Part shown: one piece after another, positions 24,201 through 35,986 of the stretch
Position numbering within the stretch: the first letter of the stretch is position 1
Layout: each line of letters starts with the position of its first letter
Assembly (NCBI RefSeq): GCF_001632365.1
Contig: NW_024468511.1
Location: 58,631 to 100,998 of the forward strand
Length of the DNA stretch: 42,368 nt
From: Laetiporus sulphureus 93-53
Lineage: Eukaryota > Basidiomycota > Agaricomycetes > Polyporales > Laetiporaceae
Direction of reading: 5' to 3'
Program-made: the position numbers and the translations under genes
Notes under the pieces: model-generated
What the model saw: the letters and a program-made list of their open reading frames with translations, nothing else
Database searches by the model: none
What the model was told of the DNA's origin: nothing

Positions 24201-27200
24201 GTCTGCAATATCGTGTCTTCTGCTCATGTCTGAGCAGATCGGGTAAGACCAAGGTCACGAAGAATTCCAATGAGGCGGAATATCGCGCGATCTTCGACAA
24301 TCTCATATCCGATCTGCTAGCCGTCCTGTTTTGGCCGGAATGGCCCGCTGCTAGTCTATTGCTCAGCATCGTTTGCAAATTTTTGGTGAGATTCACTTAG
24401 GCGTCGCGATAAACGAGAGCTCTTTCCCTTACATCAACCAGGTGTCGTCACTGGATGATGTGAAGACAACCAATCAAAACGACGGTAATGCAATGAAGAT
24501 GATGGCACTGGACCATTTAGGAGTGATTGCAGCACGATTGCGGTCCACGATGCTTAAATTCCAGGACAACAGTGATGAAATTGCGACCAACAGGTTAAGA
24601 CCGCTAGATGAGGTATTACTGTAGAACAGCTTGACGATGAACTGCGCTGACAATAGGCGCAGATCCTGGCGAATATAAGTATGAAACAATTCCAGAAGCT
24701 TGCGTCTGCTCATAACGATCTGGCATCCCACCTGTGCAAGCGATCGTCGGAAGATCAAGCATATGATGTACGCCCACACCGCTATAGATTACTGTATCAA
24801 TTAACGTGTCTGGACAGAGCGCAAGAGAGCTTACAGCCGTTATCTGGGGCCAAGGATTGGCAGCCGCACTGCATCAATGTAGCAACATGCTCACTGACTC
24901 AGGCGAGGATCAATTTGACCCCAAGATCGACCGTAACAAGGTGCTGTCGTTCGGGTACAGAATGAAAGATGCACTTCGAGCAATCTGGGACGACCCATCT
25001 GCTGATGTGTTCGATGTCGGGTAGCTAGTCTATTCTGCGGCGACGTGAATTGTTCTCATAGTGCATATGACAGAAGTTCTTGTGATGAGGTATCGCGCGT
25101 AGATCGTCTCGCCGAGGAGATAGGGACCGTCCAGAGCTTCAAACACTCCTTCAACCCGATTCTCAACGTGGTATTGCAAGCCCTTGATGCTCCCCCGGTG
25201 TTCATGCGGACGAAGGCCTTGAAGGCTTTGGGACAGATCGTCACCAGTGATCCTAGCCTTCTCTCCATGGTAAGCTCATTACATCAGATACAGCGCGTTT
25301 TGCGTCTTCACAGCGACCTACAGCCGAATGTGCGGAGAGCGATCGAAAGCCACCTCCTGGACAGCTCATCCGCAGTTCGCGACGCGGCTGTCGAGTTAAT
25401 AGGCAAATACATGATTGATTCTCCCGAGTTTGCCTCAGATTACTATCAAAAGATCGCTGAGCGTATCGCGGTGAGTGTTGAATGCGTATGGCTTACAGGT
25501 TTGTCTTATAATGGCGCCGCAGGACACGGGGCTGGGAGTTCGCAAACGTGTCATCAAGCTCCTGAGGACGATCTACGCTGCCACTGACGATAGGTCACGA
25601 CGGATAGACATATGCACTCGCATTATTCTTCGCATGCTAGATGAGGACGAGACAGTCAAGGACTTGGCTGTCAAAACAATAGAGGAAATCTGGTTCTCAG
25701 GAGGAGGACAAGGACCTCAAAAGACGAGAACGGTATCAAGCACTCCTGGTGACAAGACACAGCTCCTGGCGAAGGTAGGAGTCATCATGGGTGTATCTAG
25801 CCACTTCAAGGATAGGCAGTCGCCACTGGAGGATCTCCTGCATCAAAACATAGTCAGCAAGGAGGGTGCAGAAGCTGCAGCAGTACATGATCGGTATACA
25901 GAGATCTGCGAAGCCCTGATCGACGGGCTCGTAGATGCGTCTGACCTGCCTGATTTTGTCAGTGACTTTCGGAACATTTCATTCTCTGTTCACTAACGAG
26001 TGCAACGATTATGCAGACGATCGTCAATTGTGTGCGGACGATACACCTTTTCACCGCTGCATATCCAGCGGTATTGTCTGGGTCTAACGCATCGACATTG
26101 CTGCCATATCTGAAGAACTCGACCACAGTGCGTGATCTTGGGATCTTGCAGGGTTAGCCCTGATAAAAGAATATCTTTTGTAGCCCGAGGAGCAAATCAC
26201 GTCCGATTACCTGCTTAGAATTTTCCGCGCATCGATCCCTTACATGCCCAAGACTGCAGCCAAGTTCGGTCAAGACTTGCAATTGGCTCTGCAGCCTATG
26301 ATCATCAAGCCATCCACTGCTTCCGGTCTACTTGTATGGACAATTTCATGACATTGTATGATAAATTGCTCAGCTTGTTTCTAGGGCTTGCAAGAGGCTG
26401 TTGCATGTATGTGCTCCATCGTTGAACATATCACCCATGACTTTGGACGCCTTGTTGCACTTTTACGGTCTTGCAATGGTGTGTCGGAAAGGTGTTATTG
26501 CTGGCACAATGATCAACTGTCCTTTCCAGCACGACTGCAGCAAGCTACAGCGAAGCCTGTATCGCAAGCTATGAGTAATCCCGAGCAACGGGCCTTGACC
26601 ATCTTACTCTTCATTGTTTCGTTGCTTTGCGAACATTGCAACTTCGACCGCATCCGGTTGGAACGCGAGAGTGCGTTGACAGTTTTCTATTCTTTATGTT
26701 TTATTCACGTTATGCGCAGGTCTTCGTGCTGAAATTGACAGCATCACTAAGGTAGGCGATTTATTCTTGTCTATGAAAATTATCGACTTATCAGGCCGTG
26801 ATAGGGCTCCATCTTCGAGCATGTCTATCGCAGTCTTCTTACGCTTTACGAGAAATATCAAAACCTCGGGCTGAGAGGACGGATCTTGCAGTGCTTAGGT
26901 GCAAGCGGTTCTCAAGTTCCTACTGCGCGTTCTAACACATCTTCTCAGGTTTCCTCTTTCGCGCGCAGCCTGCGCTCATGACGATGGATCGCTCAGCAAG
27001 CATCATGGACGGGATATTTGCATCACCAGAAGAGGAAGCGCGTGGCCCGCTCCTCAAAATTCTTCTAGATTTCCTTGTCTCTGAAGCGAGCAAGCATGCA
27101 GAGAAGGAGAAAAGTTTGCGATCATCCTGTATTATACCGTCGGCGCTACTGACAGATCGTTGCGTGCTCGCAGCCAGTGCCAAGAATAAGGGCGCAGGAA

Positions 27201-28687
27201 AGGTCAGCATGGACGAACTGGTAGGCAACACCGACGGGTTTGCAGAGTCGGGGTCAGTCATAGGTATTGAAAAAACTTCCCCGTCACTGATGTCTAATGT
27301 TCACACAGAGTCAGCTCTGCCGTAGTCCAACGCTACCTTAACCCTATCCTCCAGGCCGCTCTGTCCAAGAACATGCAGATCCAGTCCGCGGCCGTTGACA
27401 TCCTCAACTTCACGATCAAGCAAGGATTAGCGCATCCACTGCAGGTATGACTCTGCTGCTAATAATATTGTTGACACTGCTGGCTCATGTGTCACAGTCC
27501 TTCCCGGTAATCGTTGCGCTGGAGACCAGTCCCAATACCTCCTTCAGTGCCCGTGCGAGTGCTTTGCACACAATCCTGCATAGCAAGCATACGTCCCTAT
27601 TAAACGCCCGATACGTCATGAGCGCAAGAGCGTCGTTCGATTATCAGAAGCAGCTGGGATTAGGGGAGGTTCAAGGTAAATCTTAAGCCAGAGATGCTAC
27701 CTCGTGCGTCCTCATCGGATGATCATCAGGATATCGAATGTCGCCGGGCCCGACTGCGTTACTGCAGAAGTGGTATTCTCTCGTCCGTGAGAAGCGCGCG
27801 ACAAGGCAGGACTTCCTCAAAGCCCTCGTCAAGGTTTTCGACGTAGAACCCACCGCGAAGATGTCGCAGGTGAGCCTGCTATCCTCGTGCCGAATGTATA
27901 GACGTTAATAACATCTATCAAGGACGATGTCGCCTTCATTCGATATATGGCAGAAAACTTTGCAGCACTGGAGTATAAGACGCAGGAAGAAGTACTGACG
28001 GTGCTGAAATACCTCACAGCAGTATTGTCGACCACCGGAATGCAGCTGGTGGAGATGTTATCGCCTCAGCATCTGCTTGCACAGCTGCACGAACCGATGT
28101 CGCAAGCACAGCCTGGAGATCCTCCGATGATGGCCTCGCAAAATGACCAAGCTGCCTTCACTGCTGAGTTGTCAACCGCGGCCGAGGCAGTAGCATCTCA
28201 GTCTGCGATAATGACAGGTTTGTCCCTTCGTCAACATTCTGTGGCTGCTTATTTTACAAATCGCGCACAGTACCGTTGGAGGAGAAACTCCCGCTCATGC
28301 GAACGTCGGTCGTCGTCGCAATGATCATGCTGCTCAAGGCGCATCTGAAGGCGTTGTACGGCATCTCAGAAGAGTGCGTATCGTTGTGATCCGTGCGGCC
28401 GATGGCTAACAGTGTGGACACAGGAAATGCTCAAAGTGGGTGGTGGGGAAGAAGACTGCCGTGGGCGACAGACCGGCGACACGTCGGCACGAGAGGCCCA
28501 TGCTTTGGGAGCGCTTGCCGTTCGCTACGGAGCCGTTGCTGACTAGTGCTGATGTCGAGTCTCAGCGGACAAGGGTGAGTGGGTCGTAGCATATTGCGTG
28601 AACATTGGCTGATCGGATGTGCCGTAGTTCTTGCAAATTTGGAATGAAGATGGTCTTACCGCTGAACCTGAGGATGAATTCGCGTGA
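21214..28687 (+). CDS. SCC2: Sister-chromatid cohesin loader SCC2/Mis4/NIPBL
   Basis: Twenty-seven exons give about 2,016 aa: 21214-21376, 21427-22468, 22510-23194, 23248-23658, 23718-23818, 23871-24185, 24238-24385, 24442-24612, 24663-24767, 24818-25020, 25074-25269, 25324-25470, 25523-25957, 26017-26127, 26184-26333, 26385-26478, 26530-26670, 26720-26751, 26805-26898, 26949-27252, 27309-27444, 27498-27675, 27730-27869, 27923-28217, 28271-28373, 28424-28574, 28628-28687. An optional 60-nt intron (27114-27173) would make 28; the length quoted assumes it is removed. The first 420 residues are a disordered Tyr/Ser/Pro/Gln-rich tail, where this family binds Scc4/Mau2. Then come the conserved blocks: [55 protein letters not shown] and [18 protein letters not shown], the last two being the hallmark HEAT repeats. 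It loads cohesin on DNA and stimulates its ATPase. Introns 22469-22509 (41 nt) and 25270-25323 (54 nt, stop-free) are the least certain. Confidence 0.95.
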
Positions 28688-28911
28688 CGAGCTTAATCTG
28701 CTCATTTTTACCTTTTCTTGGTCTTGCTGATCCGTCATCATTGTCGTTGTCTTTCGTGCACTGTTGTCCGATACTCTGATCGTCTGTGAAGCCCCTCTAT
28801 CATTATTGAAGCACGTTCTTGCCCTGGTATACAGTATGCCGCATTTGTACCGTATCATGCACGCAAACCCACAATGCTCTAATTTACAATCTTGCAGAAA
28901 GTATGCATGCG

Positions 28912-30163
28912 TCATGGACCAGTCTTCTCAGCGGATGCTGGCGGTGTGGGTTTTCTGAGCTCTCCGTCCTCGAAAATGACAGGACCCTTGGGCATCTCGC
29001 CAAGAGCCTTTATGGCGTGCTCGTCGAGGGCGGGTTCGTGTTCGAAGTTCCAGTCGAGCTCACCGCCATACACTCTGGGGAGGTCTTTTGCGTGGATCAG
29101 CGTGCGAAGGGTTGGGCCCGGGTCCTTACCGAGCACATGGACCTTGCGCTGGGTTCCCTCGTCGAAGCAGCCCTGAAACACGTCATATATACCTCCACAA
29201 TCAACTTCAGCACATGGTAGTACACACCTTGACCCAGTTCCAGATGGTGGGGAAGAAAGACGGCGAGTTCACGACAGCGATCGTATTGAGCGTCTCGGGG
29301 TAGTTGGCGGTCGCGAGCGTAGAGGCCTCCTGTAGGTGCCCCCGGAGGGACCAAATCGCCGAGAGGGTGACGTCCTGGAGATCGATGATGGTCGTCACGG
29401 AGGAGACGGGCGTTGGCGCGGTCGCGTGCGGGAGGTGAGTGCACAGCGGGAGGATGAAGCGCGTCATCGTCTCATATAACGCCACTCTATGTGGGAGGTC
29501 ATGATACACCAGTTCAGCGAACTCTTCATAAGACATACATTCGCTGGTATCGTCGCTCAGGCGGGATGGCGAAGAGCTCGGTCTTGTAGGGTGCGAGCGA
29601 GGCGAGTCGGTAGACGTACACGGGAAGGCCGTTCTGGATGCGCGAGCGCGGTCATCTGCACAGGCACGGTCGAAGAGCTAGGGCGGAACGCACCGTGGCA
29701 CAGACGTACCTTGTCGCGGCGGCCAGTCCAGCGCGGGTAGAAGCGGCGTGCGTCCTCGAACTCGGTGGGGTCGAAGGCGGCGTAGAGAGCGTCGACGGCG
29801 TGCTGTGCGCGCCAGGCCTGTGCGTCCTGGAACTGCTTGAGCGCCTTGGGCGGGTCGAAGCGGCGCGCGCGCAGGAAGCGGCTGGAACGACAAGCAGGCG
29901 AATGGAACCGGGCGAGATGCAGGCAAATGGAAATGAGATATGTGAGAAATACAGATGTGGTGCAGTGGGGCCGTGCATACATACAGAAGAGTGGGCTCGT
30001 CATGCGAAGCATGGCTGTTGCCGCCCTCGGCCAGCGAGGGCGGAGTATAGAGACGCGCATCTTCTAGACTGCGCTTGAATACTGCAAATGCAGCCTGTTG
30101 GTCGGGCGAGAGATGGCCCAGATGGCCAGAGAGCACGTCTGGGGCGACGTGAACGGGAGACAT
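28912..30163 (-). CDS. CRAL-TRIO (Sec14-like) lipid-transfer protein
   Basis: Five exons: 30163-29985, 29881-29710, 29633-29539, 29486-29228, 29172-28912; 321 aa. The CRAL-TRIO N-terminal helix bundle includes TLLRFLRARRFDPPKAL (about 58-74), the classic Sec14 signature. The lipid-binding domain follows from about 110 to 260, with GLPVYVYRLASL, a predicted hydrophobic groove around the DLQDVTLSAIW segment, and NSPSFFPTIWNWVK before the KVHVLGKD end. Such proteins exchange phosphatidylinositol and other lipids between membranes; the ligand here is unknown. No membrane segment or signal peptide. Introns 2 and 3 were placed by restoring GLPVYVYR and QRIVALYE across frame changes. Its tail is convergent with SCC2 (224 bp apart), and its start is divergent from YPD1. 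Confidence 0.92.
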
Positions 30164-30457
30164 GGGTGTGCGAGATGGTGGCTCGGAGTAAAGACCGCGG
30201 GAAACAGTAAGCGACGAGATCGGACGCGGGCAGTCCGAGCGGTCGATGTGGGAGAGTGGGTGTTAGAGCGGGTTCCGCGCAGGATGCATGGACGTTGGAG
30301 CATCAAACGAGCAAAACGAGCTCGCTCGGATAATGTGGAGGGGAGAATGTGGAGAAAGAGGAGCACGCAAAGCGCGGCTTGGTCGGCAGGTGTTGATTCG
30401 ACATCCCGCCCACGGATTATCGCTCTCACACTCTCCTTCTCTTCCTCCCCGTCCACC
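30164..30457. promoter_or_regulatory. Divergent promoter between the CRAL-TRIO gene and YPD1
   Basis: 294 bp between two opposite starts. The YPD1 side is strongly CT-rich with a good start context (CCACCATGC). No TATA box stands out. Confidence 0.55.
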
Positions 30458-31299
30458 ATGCCTTACTCCGCCCCCACCCCCGCTGCAAACAAGGTCACCA
30501 AGCTGCGCTCGCTCTCGCCAGAGGTCAGGCCCAAGCCCGCCGCTAAGGCCTCCGTCTCCAAGCCTGTCCCCAAGGACGCCGCTTCTCGGCATGCTACTCC
30601 CGCCCCAGCCGCCGTTCCCGTCCCCGTCTCTGCTGTAGCGAGCTCACGCGAGCAGACTCCTGCGGTAGCTGTGGTAGCCAGCCCTGCACCAGAGGAGGAA
30701 GAGGTCACACCGCCTGAGCCTGAGATCGACGAGGTGCGCTGATCCGCTCTCCGTCTTGTCCGTCCACTGATCTCGCCGCTGCATGTTGTTCCCTCGCACA
30801 GGAGGAAGCCGCGCGGACGATCGATATGGAGACCTTCCACCAGATCCTCGATCTCGACGAGGACGACACCCACGATTTCTCAAAGGGCATGGCGTGGGCC
30901 TACTTCTCACAGGCCAATACCACATTTGTCGAGATGGACGAGGCATAGTGCGTCCGTCCCTGTGCCCTCGCCGTGGCCCATCTCTGTCCACACCTCTAAT
31001 CTCATCTACGCAGCTCAGAGAAAGATCTCGAAAAGCTTTCGTCCCTCGGCCACTTCCTCAAGGGCTCCTCTGCTGCGCTCGGCGTCGCGAAGGTGCAGGC
31101 GTCCTGCGAGCAGATCCAGCACTACGGCCAGCTGCGCGACGAGGAAGCGGGCATTGATCTCACCGCCGCCGCCGCGCTTCAGAAGATCGCGCCAATACTC
31201 ACCCGCGTCAAGGCAGAATACTCCGTTGCAGAGTCGTGGCTCAAGAAGTGGTATGAGGAGCACTGCGGGCCCGAAGAGGAAGAAGACGACGAATCGTGA
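30458..31299 (+). CDS. YPD1: Histidine-containing phosphotransfer protein Ypd1
   Basis: Three exons: 30458-30733, 30802-30947, 31014-31299; 235 aa. Residues 1-95 are an Ala/Pro/Val-rich extension, so the protein is longer than yeast Ypd1 (167 aa). The HPt four-helix bundle follows, with TIDMETFHQILDLDEDD and FSKGMAWAYFSQA in the first helices. The phospho-acceptor block LGHFLKGSSAALGV has H154 as the receiving histidine and K157/G158 as the usual neighbours. A KVQASCEQIQHYG helix and an acidic C-terminus close it. Ypd1 relays phosphate from hybrid histidine kinases to the Ssk1 and Skn7 regulators in the osmotic and oxidative stress pathway. The stop codon overlaps a good donor (TC|GTGAGT at 31296-31301), so an alternative spliced end is possible. 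Confidence 0.95.
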
Positions 31300-31670
31300 G
31301 TGCCCGACGTTCTCGCACTCGCGCATCCTCGCATGGTCCTGGTGACGCGTGCGCTCACGGCGGAGGCCTCGGGATGAAGCGCGCCGAAGTTGGGAGGAAG
31401 GAAGCATTGCAGAAGATGGGCTGCGCATTGTACGCTACACGCTGTTGTATGCAGCGGACTCCCTCGTTCGCGCTAAATTATACTCTCGACACTCGTCGCA
31501 CATACCATTTCCCTCTACGTCTATATCCTCCGTACCGTTCACATCAAGAGACATCGCAATACATTTGCTGACACCCAACCGTCATTCGCTCGATCGTAAA
31601 TATGCATCAAGCATTGATCAACGTTGATGCACTGATCAGTGATCAAATCATTTCGGGGCACCGACCCGCT
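31300..31670. other. Convergent 3' flanks of YPD1 and the RPAP3-like gene
   Basis: 371 bp between two stop codons. It should hold both 3' UTRs. Open frames here are antisense shadows or chance; nothing else seen. Confidence 0.5.
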
Positions 31671-33273
31671 TCAGCTCATTTTCCACGCTCGCACGCCTTC
31701 CGCGCCCTCCGCGCCGCCAGCCAGACTCCAGACTTCCCTGGCGAGGGCGCGCTCTTCCTTGTTCATGAACAGCACGACCGTGCTGAACCGCGGGACGCGC
31801 GCAAGCCCTAGCATGTATTCCTGCACGCGCACCGCTGTGCTGGGATCCACACCGGACGAGAGGGCGTCGCGGAACACGTGAAGAAGCTCAGCTAGGAGCG
31901 ATGGTTCGAGCGACGATTGGAATAATGATGGAAGAGCGGACGGCGGGATTTCCTGGGCCGATATGCGCGTATTAGAAGAGAGGTAGTCGATGCATAAGTG
32001 TCAGCTCACATTGATCAACGCCCATCGCTCGCTCGATGATTTCCAGCGATCCCATTGCTTCGTCAGATTCAACAGTGTCATCGGAGGCTTGATTGGTGTC
32101 ACAATGCCGTTCGATTCGGCTGTCGTTATCGCCGCTACGGCTGGAGTAGATGAGGCGGTTGACGTGCTCGCAGAGGGAGGCGCCGCCGCAGGCTTGGTCG
32201 GTTGCGTATCCGGGACCGCTTGCGACGTGGAGACATTCGTCACCGGAGACGTAGGCGCTGCAGGTGGTTCGCCTTTCTTCTCACCGAATATCGTATGCTT
32301 GCCACCTGGCCTGAAGATTCCACCGCCGACGCCTGCCCGAGTCCCCGTACGCGCCTCCTTTGCCTCCTGAAACGTCTTGGGAGCGGGCTTCGGCGGTGGG
32401 GCTGCTGACGCCCTTTTTGCAGAGTCGGCGGAGGAGAGCGGGCGCGATGAGACCGGTGTGAGGAGATCGGCTGAGGAAGAGGTGAAACCTGGCTTGCTAG
32501 TGCTGAGCGCAGGCAGTATCGACGGAGATGGCTCGATGATTTCGATCGGGACACGTCTGCGCTTCCGTTTTGGCTGGGCTGAGTACGTGGAGGGTAACGC
32601 AGACGTGGAGGCAATTGGAGGAGTTGTCGCGCTAATGTCAATGGGTTGTCTCTGGCTCTGTAAGGCGCCCATTCTCGATCGAAGGAAAGACATAACATAC
32701 CGGGCGAGATTTGCTCTGTATCTTCAGCGCCTCCTCTACCTTCTTCAATTCAGCTTTGGCGGAGTGGTTTGCAGGATCAAGCACCAGGGCCTTCTGGAAG
32801 TCTATGTATATATGCACTTGTCGTAAATGGAATTTCCGTAGATAGAGAGATCAGTATGAACGTACCATCCTGCGCCTCCCGCAGCTTCTGCAGCGCAACT
32901 TTCGCCTGTCCACGGCGGAACAACGCCTTGACATTGCGCGCATCGAGTCTCAGCACGGTGGAGCAGTCTCTCTCCGCGTCTTGGTTCCTGCGCCACGATT
33001 TACCAGACTTAGCCACTGATGCTGCTCGGAGCAGCGCACAGCTAGGGGCACGCACTTGCCTAGTTTCAGATACGCCGCGGCGCGGTTGAGCGGGAAGGTG
33101 GGATCGGACGAGTCCGCGACGATCGCGGCGGAGTAGTGTCCTACGGCTGTGGTGAAGTCGCCCGCTTTGAACGCGGCGTTGCCCTAGAGGCAGGGCCCGT
33201 GAGTGTGGATAAGAGAGGTGTTCCAGTATGAGCTGACCTTGTCTTTCTCTGCTTGAGCTTTTGTAGTGGACAT
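31671..33273 (-). CDS. RPAP3-like TPR cochaperone (R2TP complex)
   Basis: Six exons: 33273-33238, 33183-33056, 32987-32866, 32801-32701, 32657-32010, 31952-31671; 438 aa. Residues 3-125 form TPR repeats (KDKGNAAFKAGDF, FPLNRAAAYLKLGKNQDAERDCS, ALFRRGQAKVAL, FQKALVLDPAN), the part that docks the Hsp90/Hsp70 tails. Residues 130-325 are a low-complexity Ser/Pro/Ala/Thr linker with a KRKRRR basic patch. The last 115 residues match the RPAP3 C-terminal domain (WKSSSERWALIN to the LARVPRFSTVVLFMNKEE block), which contacts the RuvB-like ATPases. The family links Hsp90 to assembly of RNA polymerases, snoRNPs and PIKK kinases. The start is a 12-codon first exon immediately before the TPR; the fourth intron is 43 nt. 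Confidence 0.92.
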
Positions 33274-35125
33274 GCTTCCGGACGAAGGAGGTCACAATGG
33301 CGGTTGTCTCCCACAAAAACCCAATAATTTGCCTCAGGAGATTGTAACAAAAATCGCGAAACGGTTACATTATCTCACTGTCTTTAAGATGGATGGTTTC
33401 AAAAATATTCGAAATACGTTTTTCAACTGCTATTCAAGAGATTATGAAAAGGGTTTTAAATTTTTCATGCAGGGTTTTCTAACAATTTCTTTGGACAAAT
33501 GATTGAAATGATTTTGAAAGCCGCTTTCATCATCTTTTGCCACTCAAGCTAAAGAGATTGAATGAAATGTTTGGGAGTCTTCTCAAGTTCATTTGCCAAG
33601 AAATCTGGTTCGGGTTTCTGCATGCACTTTAAAGAGTAAGTTGAAGTTTGGTACTGCATGCCAGGTTACAAGCTGCCAGCACTGGCCCTAAAGTTGGAAC
33701 ATATTACAGGCACTTGTAGCTTGTAGCTTTTACCCCATCAGTTTGTACTCATTATATACTCAGATCACTGTCTACTCTGGGTTTATTGCCTTGCTCTAGG
33801 TATGTCCACAATGACTAGCATACTACTAAGCATAGCACCAATGGCTGTAGGCTACCACCAACACAGTGCTAGCTTCCGATGTAAGCAGTAGCATAGTTCT
33901 ACCACAGTAGTAGCGTTCTAAGCTTCCCAAGCTTATCTGACGGAATCACAGTTGGTGCTGCGTACGAAGATCTTGCAAAGATCGCCGATAAATATATTAA
34001 TGTCGCTGCAGGGAAGTTGAATGCGGAGTGCCCAGCGAAGGCGATAGGCTCACGGGAGCAACAAGAGCCCATAGTGGCATCGTACATCTTGAATATTCAG
34101 ATGCTCAACGTAGGAATGCTGTTGAGATAACATCGTGAAATCTGCTTTTTTCTCGCGTCTTTTGGGTGGCGCACTTAGTCATGAAGGTCGCCACAAAATG
34201 CTAATGCGCATCAATACGTCGAGGAGTAGCTGCGTCCTCTGCCTCAGCCGCGGTGCACAGTCTGACATCCGTACATATGTCTAGATGGTGAAGACATCCT
34301 GTCACGAGGGAGGGATCCATCCGCTATTTCTCGATTAACCGAGTTGACGGCTCCAAATGCACCTTCCGCTGACAATTCTGGAATATAGGCTTGTCATGAA
34401 CTTCACGGCCGTATTCTCGAGCAATACTAGCAGTTAATACCTTAACATAAATTAGTTGAGTGTCGATGGAATTAAAAAGTGGTTTCAATCTTAGAATGAA
34501 AGTAATTGTTTGGAGCATGTCAAGGAAGTCGGAAGTCTGCAGTCTTGGAATCCAAACCATCTCTATTGCTCAGTAGTCTCATATGAGATGTTAGATGAGG
34601 GCTTATAGGGTCTGGATAGTTGAGACAAAGGCCTTCGGTCTGAGTCTGCGTAAACAAACCTTCAACGAGAAGGTCTGAGAGACAGCACTGAGTTTGATGC
34701 GCACAGTCGAAGGTCTTTGATCAGCAACACACTTTGGCAGCCAAGCGAGCAAGGCCTATGCACGTTTGGTGATATCTGGGATAATGTTCTGGTAAACGAA
34801 GGAGGAGGGTCACGGCCCTCAAGAAGAAAGACGCGTGCCACAAACAGCCACAGACGCGAAATGGGCGTTTGTTTGCACTTGTTAAGATCAGAAGCCTCCG
34901 CCTTCCTAAAAGCGGGTAGTCTCCACGCTTTCTCGCTGAAAAGCCCATGGCACTTTCCTTTGAGAGTGTATTGCGGCCTTCCTGAAGATTTCAATCTAAC
35001 ACTGTTATCAATACTGTTGCTTTTGAAATAATAAATCTACCGCGCGACATACTGACTGTGGCTCTCGTACAGTGTTTGTCTCGCATTGTGGCGTCAGTTC
35101 CCGGATCATGAGCGGCCGCTCGCTT

Positions 35126-35138
35126 CCCCCCCCCCCCC
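35126..35138. repeat. 13-nt poly-C homopolymer
   Basis: Uninterrupted run of 13 C residues in non-coding DNA, just after a NotI-like GCGGCCGC. Length may vary or be mis-called. Confidence 0.9.
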
Positions 35139-35284
35139 TAGAAAACGCACCTATCACTTAGCTACAACTTTTTTCCGTAACGCTGACATAATGAGAATTG
35201 CGATGTATTAGCTCTGGAGACAAGAATACGCTAGGTACACCCCAATTGCATTACGTCGAAGCGATTTGATCGCTTCCGTCGACG

Positions 35285-35608
35285 ATGACTCCAAACGGCC
35301 GCTTCGAGTTCGCCGAAGCCCGTTACAACATTGCCTTCGCTATCCCAGACAGTCTTTGTGAGTGTCTCTGACCCGAGTAATTTCACTCAATGCTAATTAC
35401 GATCATGAGAGTTGCTGTCATTACTGCTCACCGTATCCTCCCTTTTACGGTAAGCCCAACTTACGTACGAACCAATGAATGAGCATGGAAGTGCTTCGCA
35501 CATTGCATATGGACATTTTCTATCAGTGAAATTGCATCATAGGAACTGATGGTTATTCTATATAGATGATCTCGAAGCTGCATTGTGATGACCGGCCGGA
35601 CTGCATTT
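35285..35608 (+). other. Candidate exons of an unrecognised gene or relic
   Basis: ATG at 35285 opens a 24-codon frame (MTPNGRFEFAEARYNIAFA...) ending in a textbook donor GTGAGT at 35358, with a CTAAT branch match and acceptor at 35410-35411. A second exon, 35412-35449, stays in phase (FAVITAHRILPFT) and ends in GTAAGC. A third possible exon, 35566-35608, ends in the same TTT|GTGAGTGTC context as the first. After that the frame cannot be followed. No family recognised. It may be the surviving 5' part of a dead gene. Confidence 0.2.
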
Positions 35609-35986
35609 GTGAGTGTCATGCCTTCCATTGTGGCGTTAAACCGATATATCCAGCTATAAAAACCCATCAGAGCTCGAACATAAATTGACAGCGACATACG
35701 TGCAAGGCAAGAAAGAAACCACATTAGTAGAAGGCGAGCAAAATGAAGCTATTCCCGATTGTACATGATCGCCGACGGGTACATACGAGTGTCAGCCTTT
35801 CACCCGACTTCCATAGGGCGATTTGTCACGCACTCTTATGCTCGGGCCCTGGGTAATTCGAATGTCCGTTACTTGCTTCGAAGCCAAAAAGGGAGTCTTG
35901 CGACCGCATAAAGACTCCCCCAACGCCGTCATGCCCCTTAGTCCTCCCCGCACTCGATATCGTCTCAACCTACCTGCTCTCCATTC

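Larger units (their letters stand above)
33274..35984. other. 2.7-kb AT-richer region without a confident gene
   Basis: Most of this stretch is AT-richer than the genes around it and has only short frames. The left part must hold the RPAP3-like promoter. Frames at 34324-34560 (-) and 35461-35724 (-) are open but unrecognised. A coding-like piece with good splice sites lies at 35285-35608 and is listed separately. A C13 run lies at 35126-35138. Confidence 0.4.

Noticed and set aside
29615..30163. Long + and - frames over the CRAL-TRIO gene
   Set aside because: They are GC-rich shadows; only the spliced minus-strand model restores the Sec14 motifs.
33266..33502. F-box-like segment (LPQEIVTKIAKRL) in a 78-aa frame
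   Set aside because: It overlaps the start of the RPAP3-like gene on the other strand, lies in AT-rich non-coding DNA, and the match is short enough to be chance.
34324..34560. Possible transposon fragment on -
   Set aside because: The 78-residue frame shows no motif of any transposase or reverse transcriptase that I recognise.
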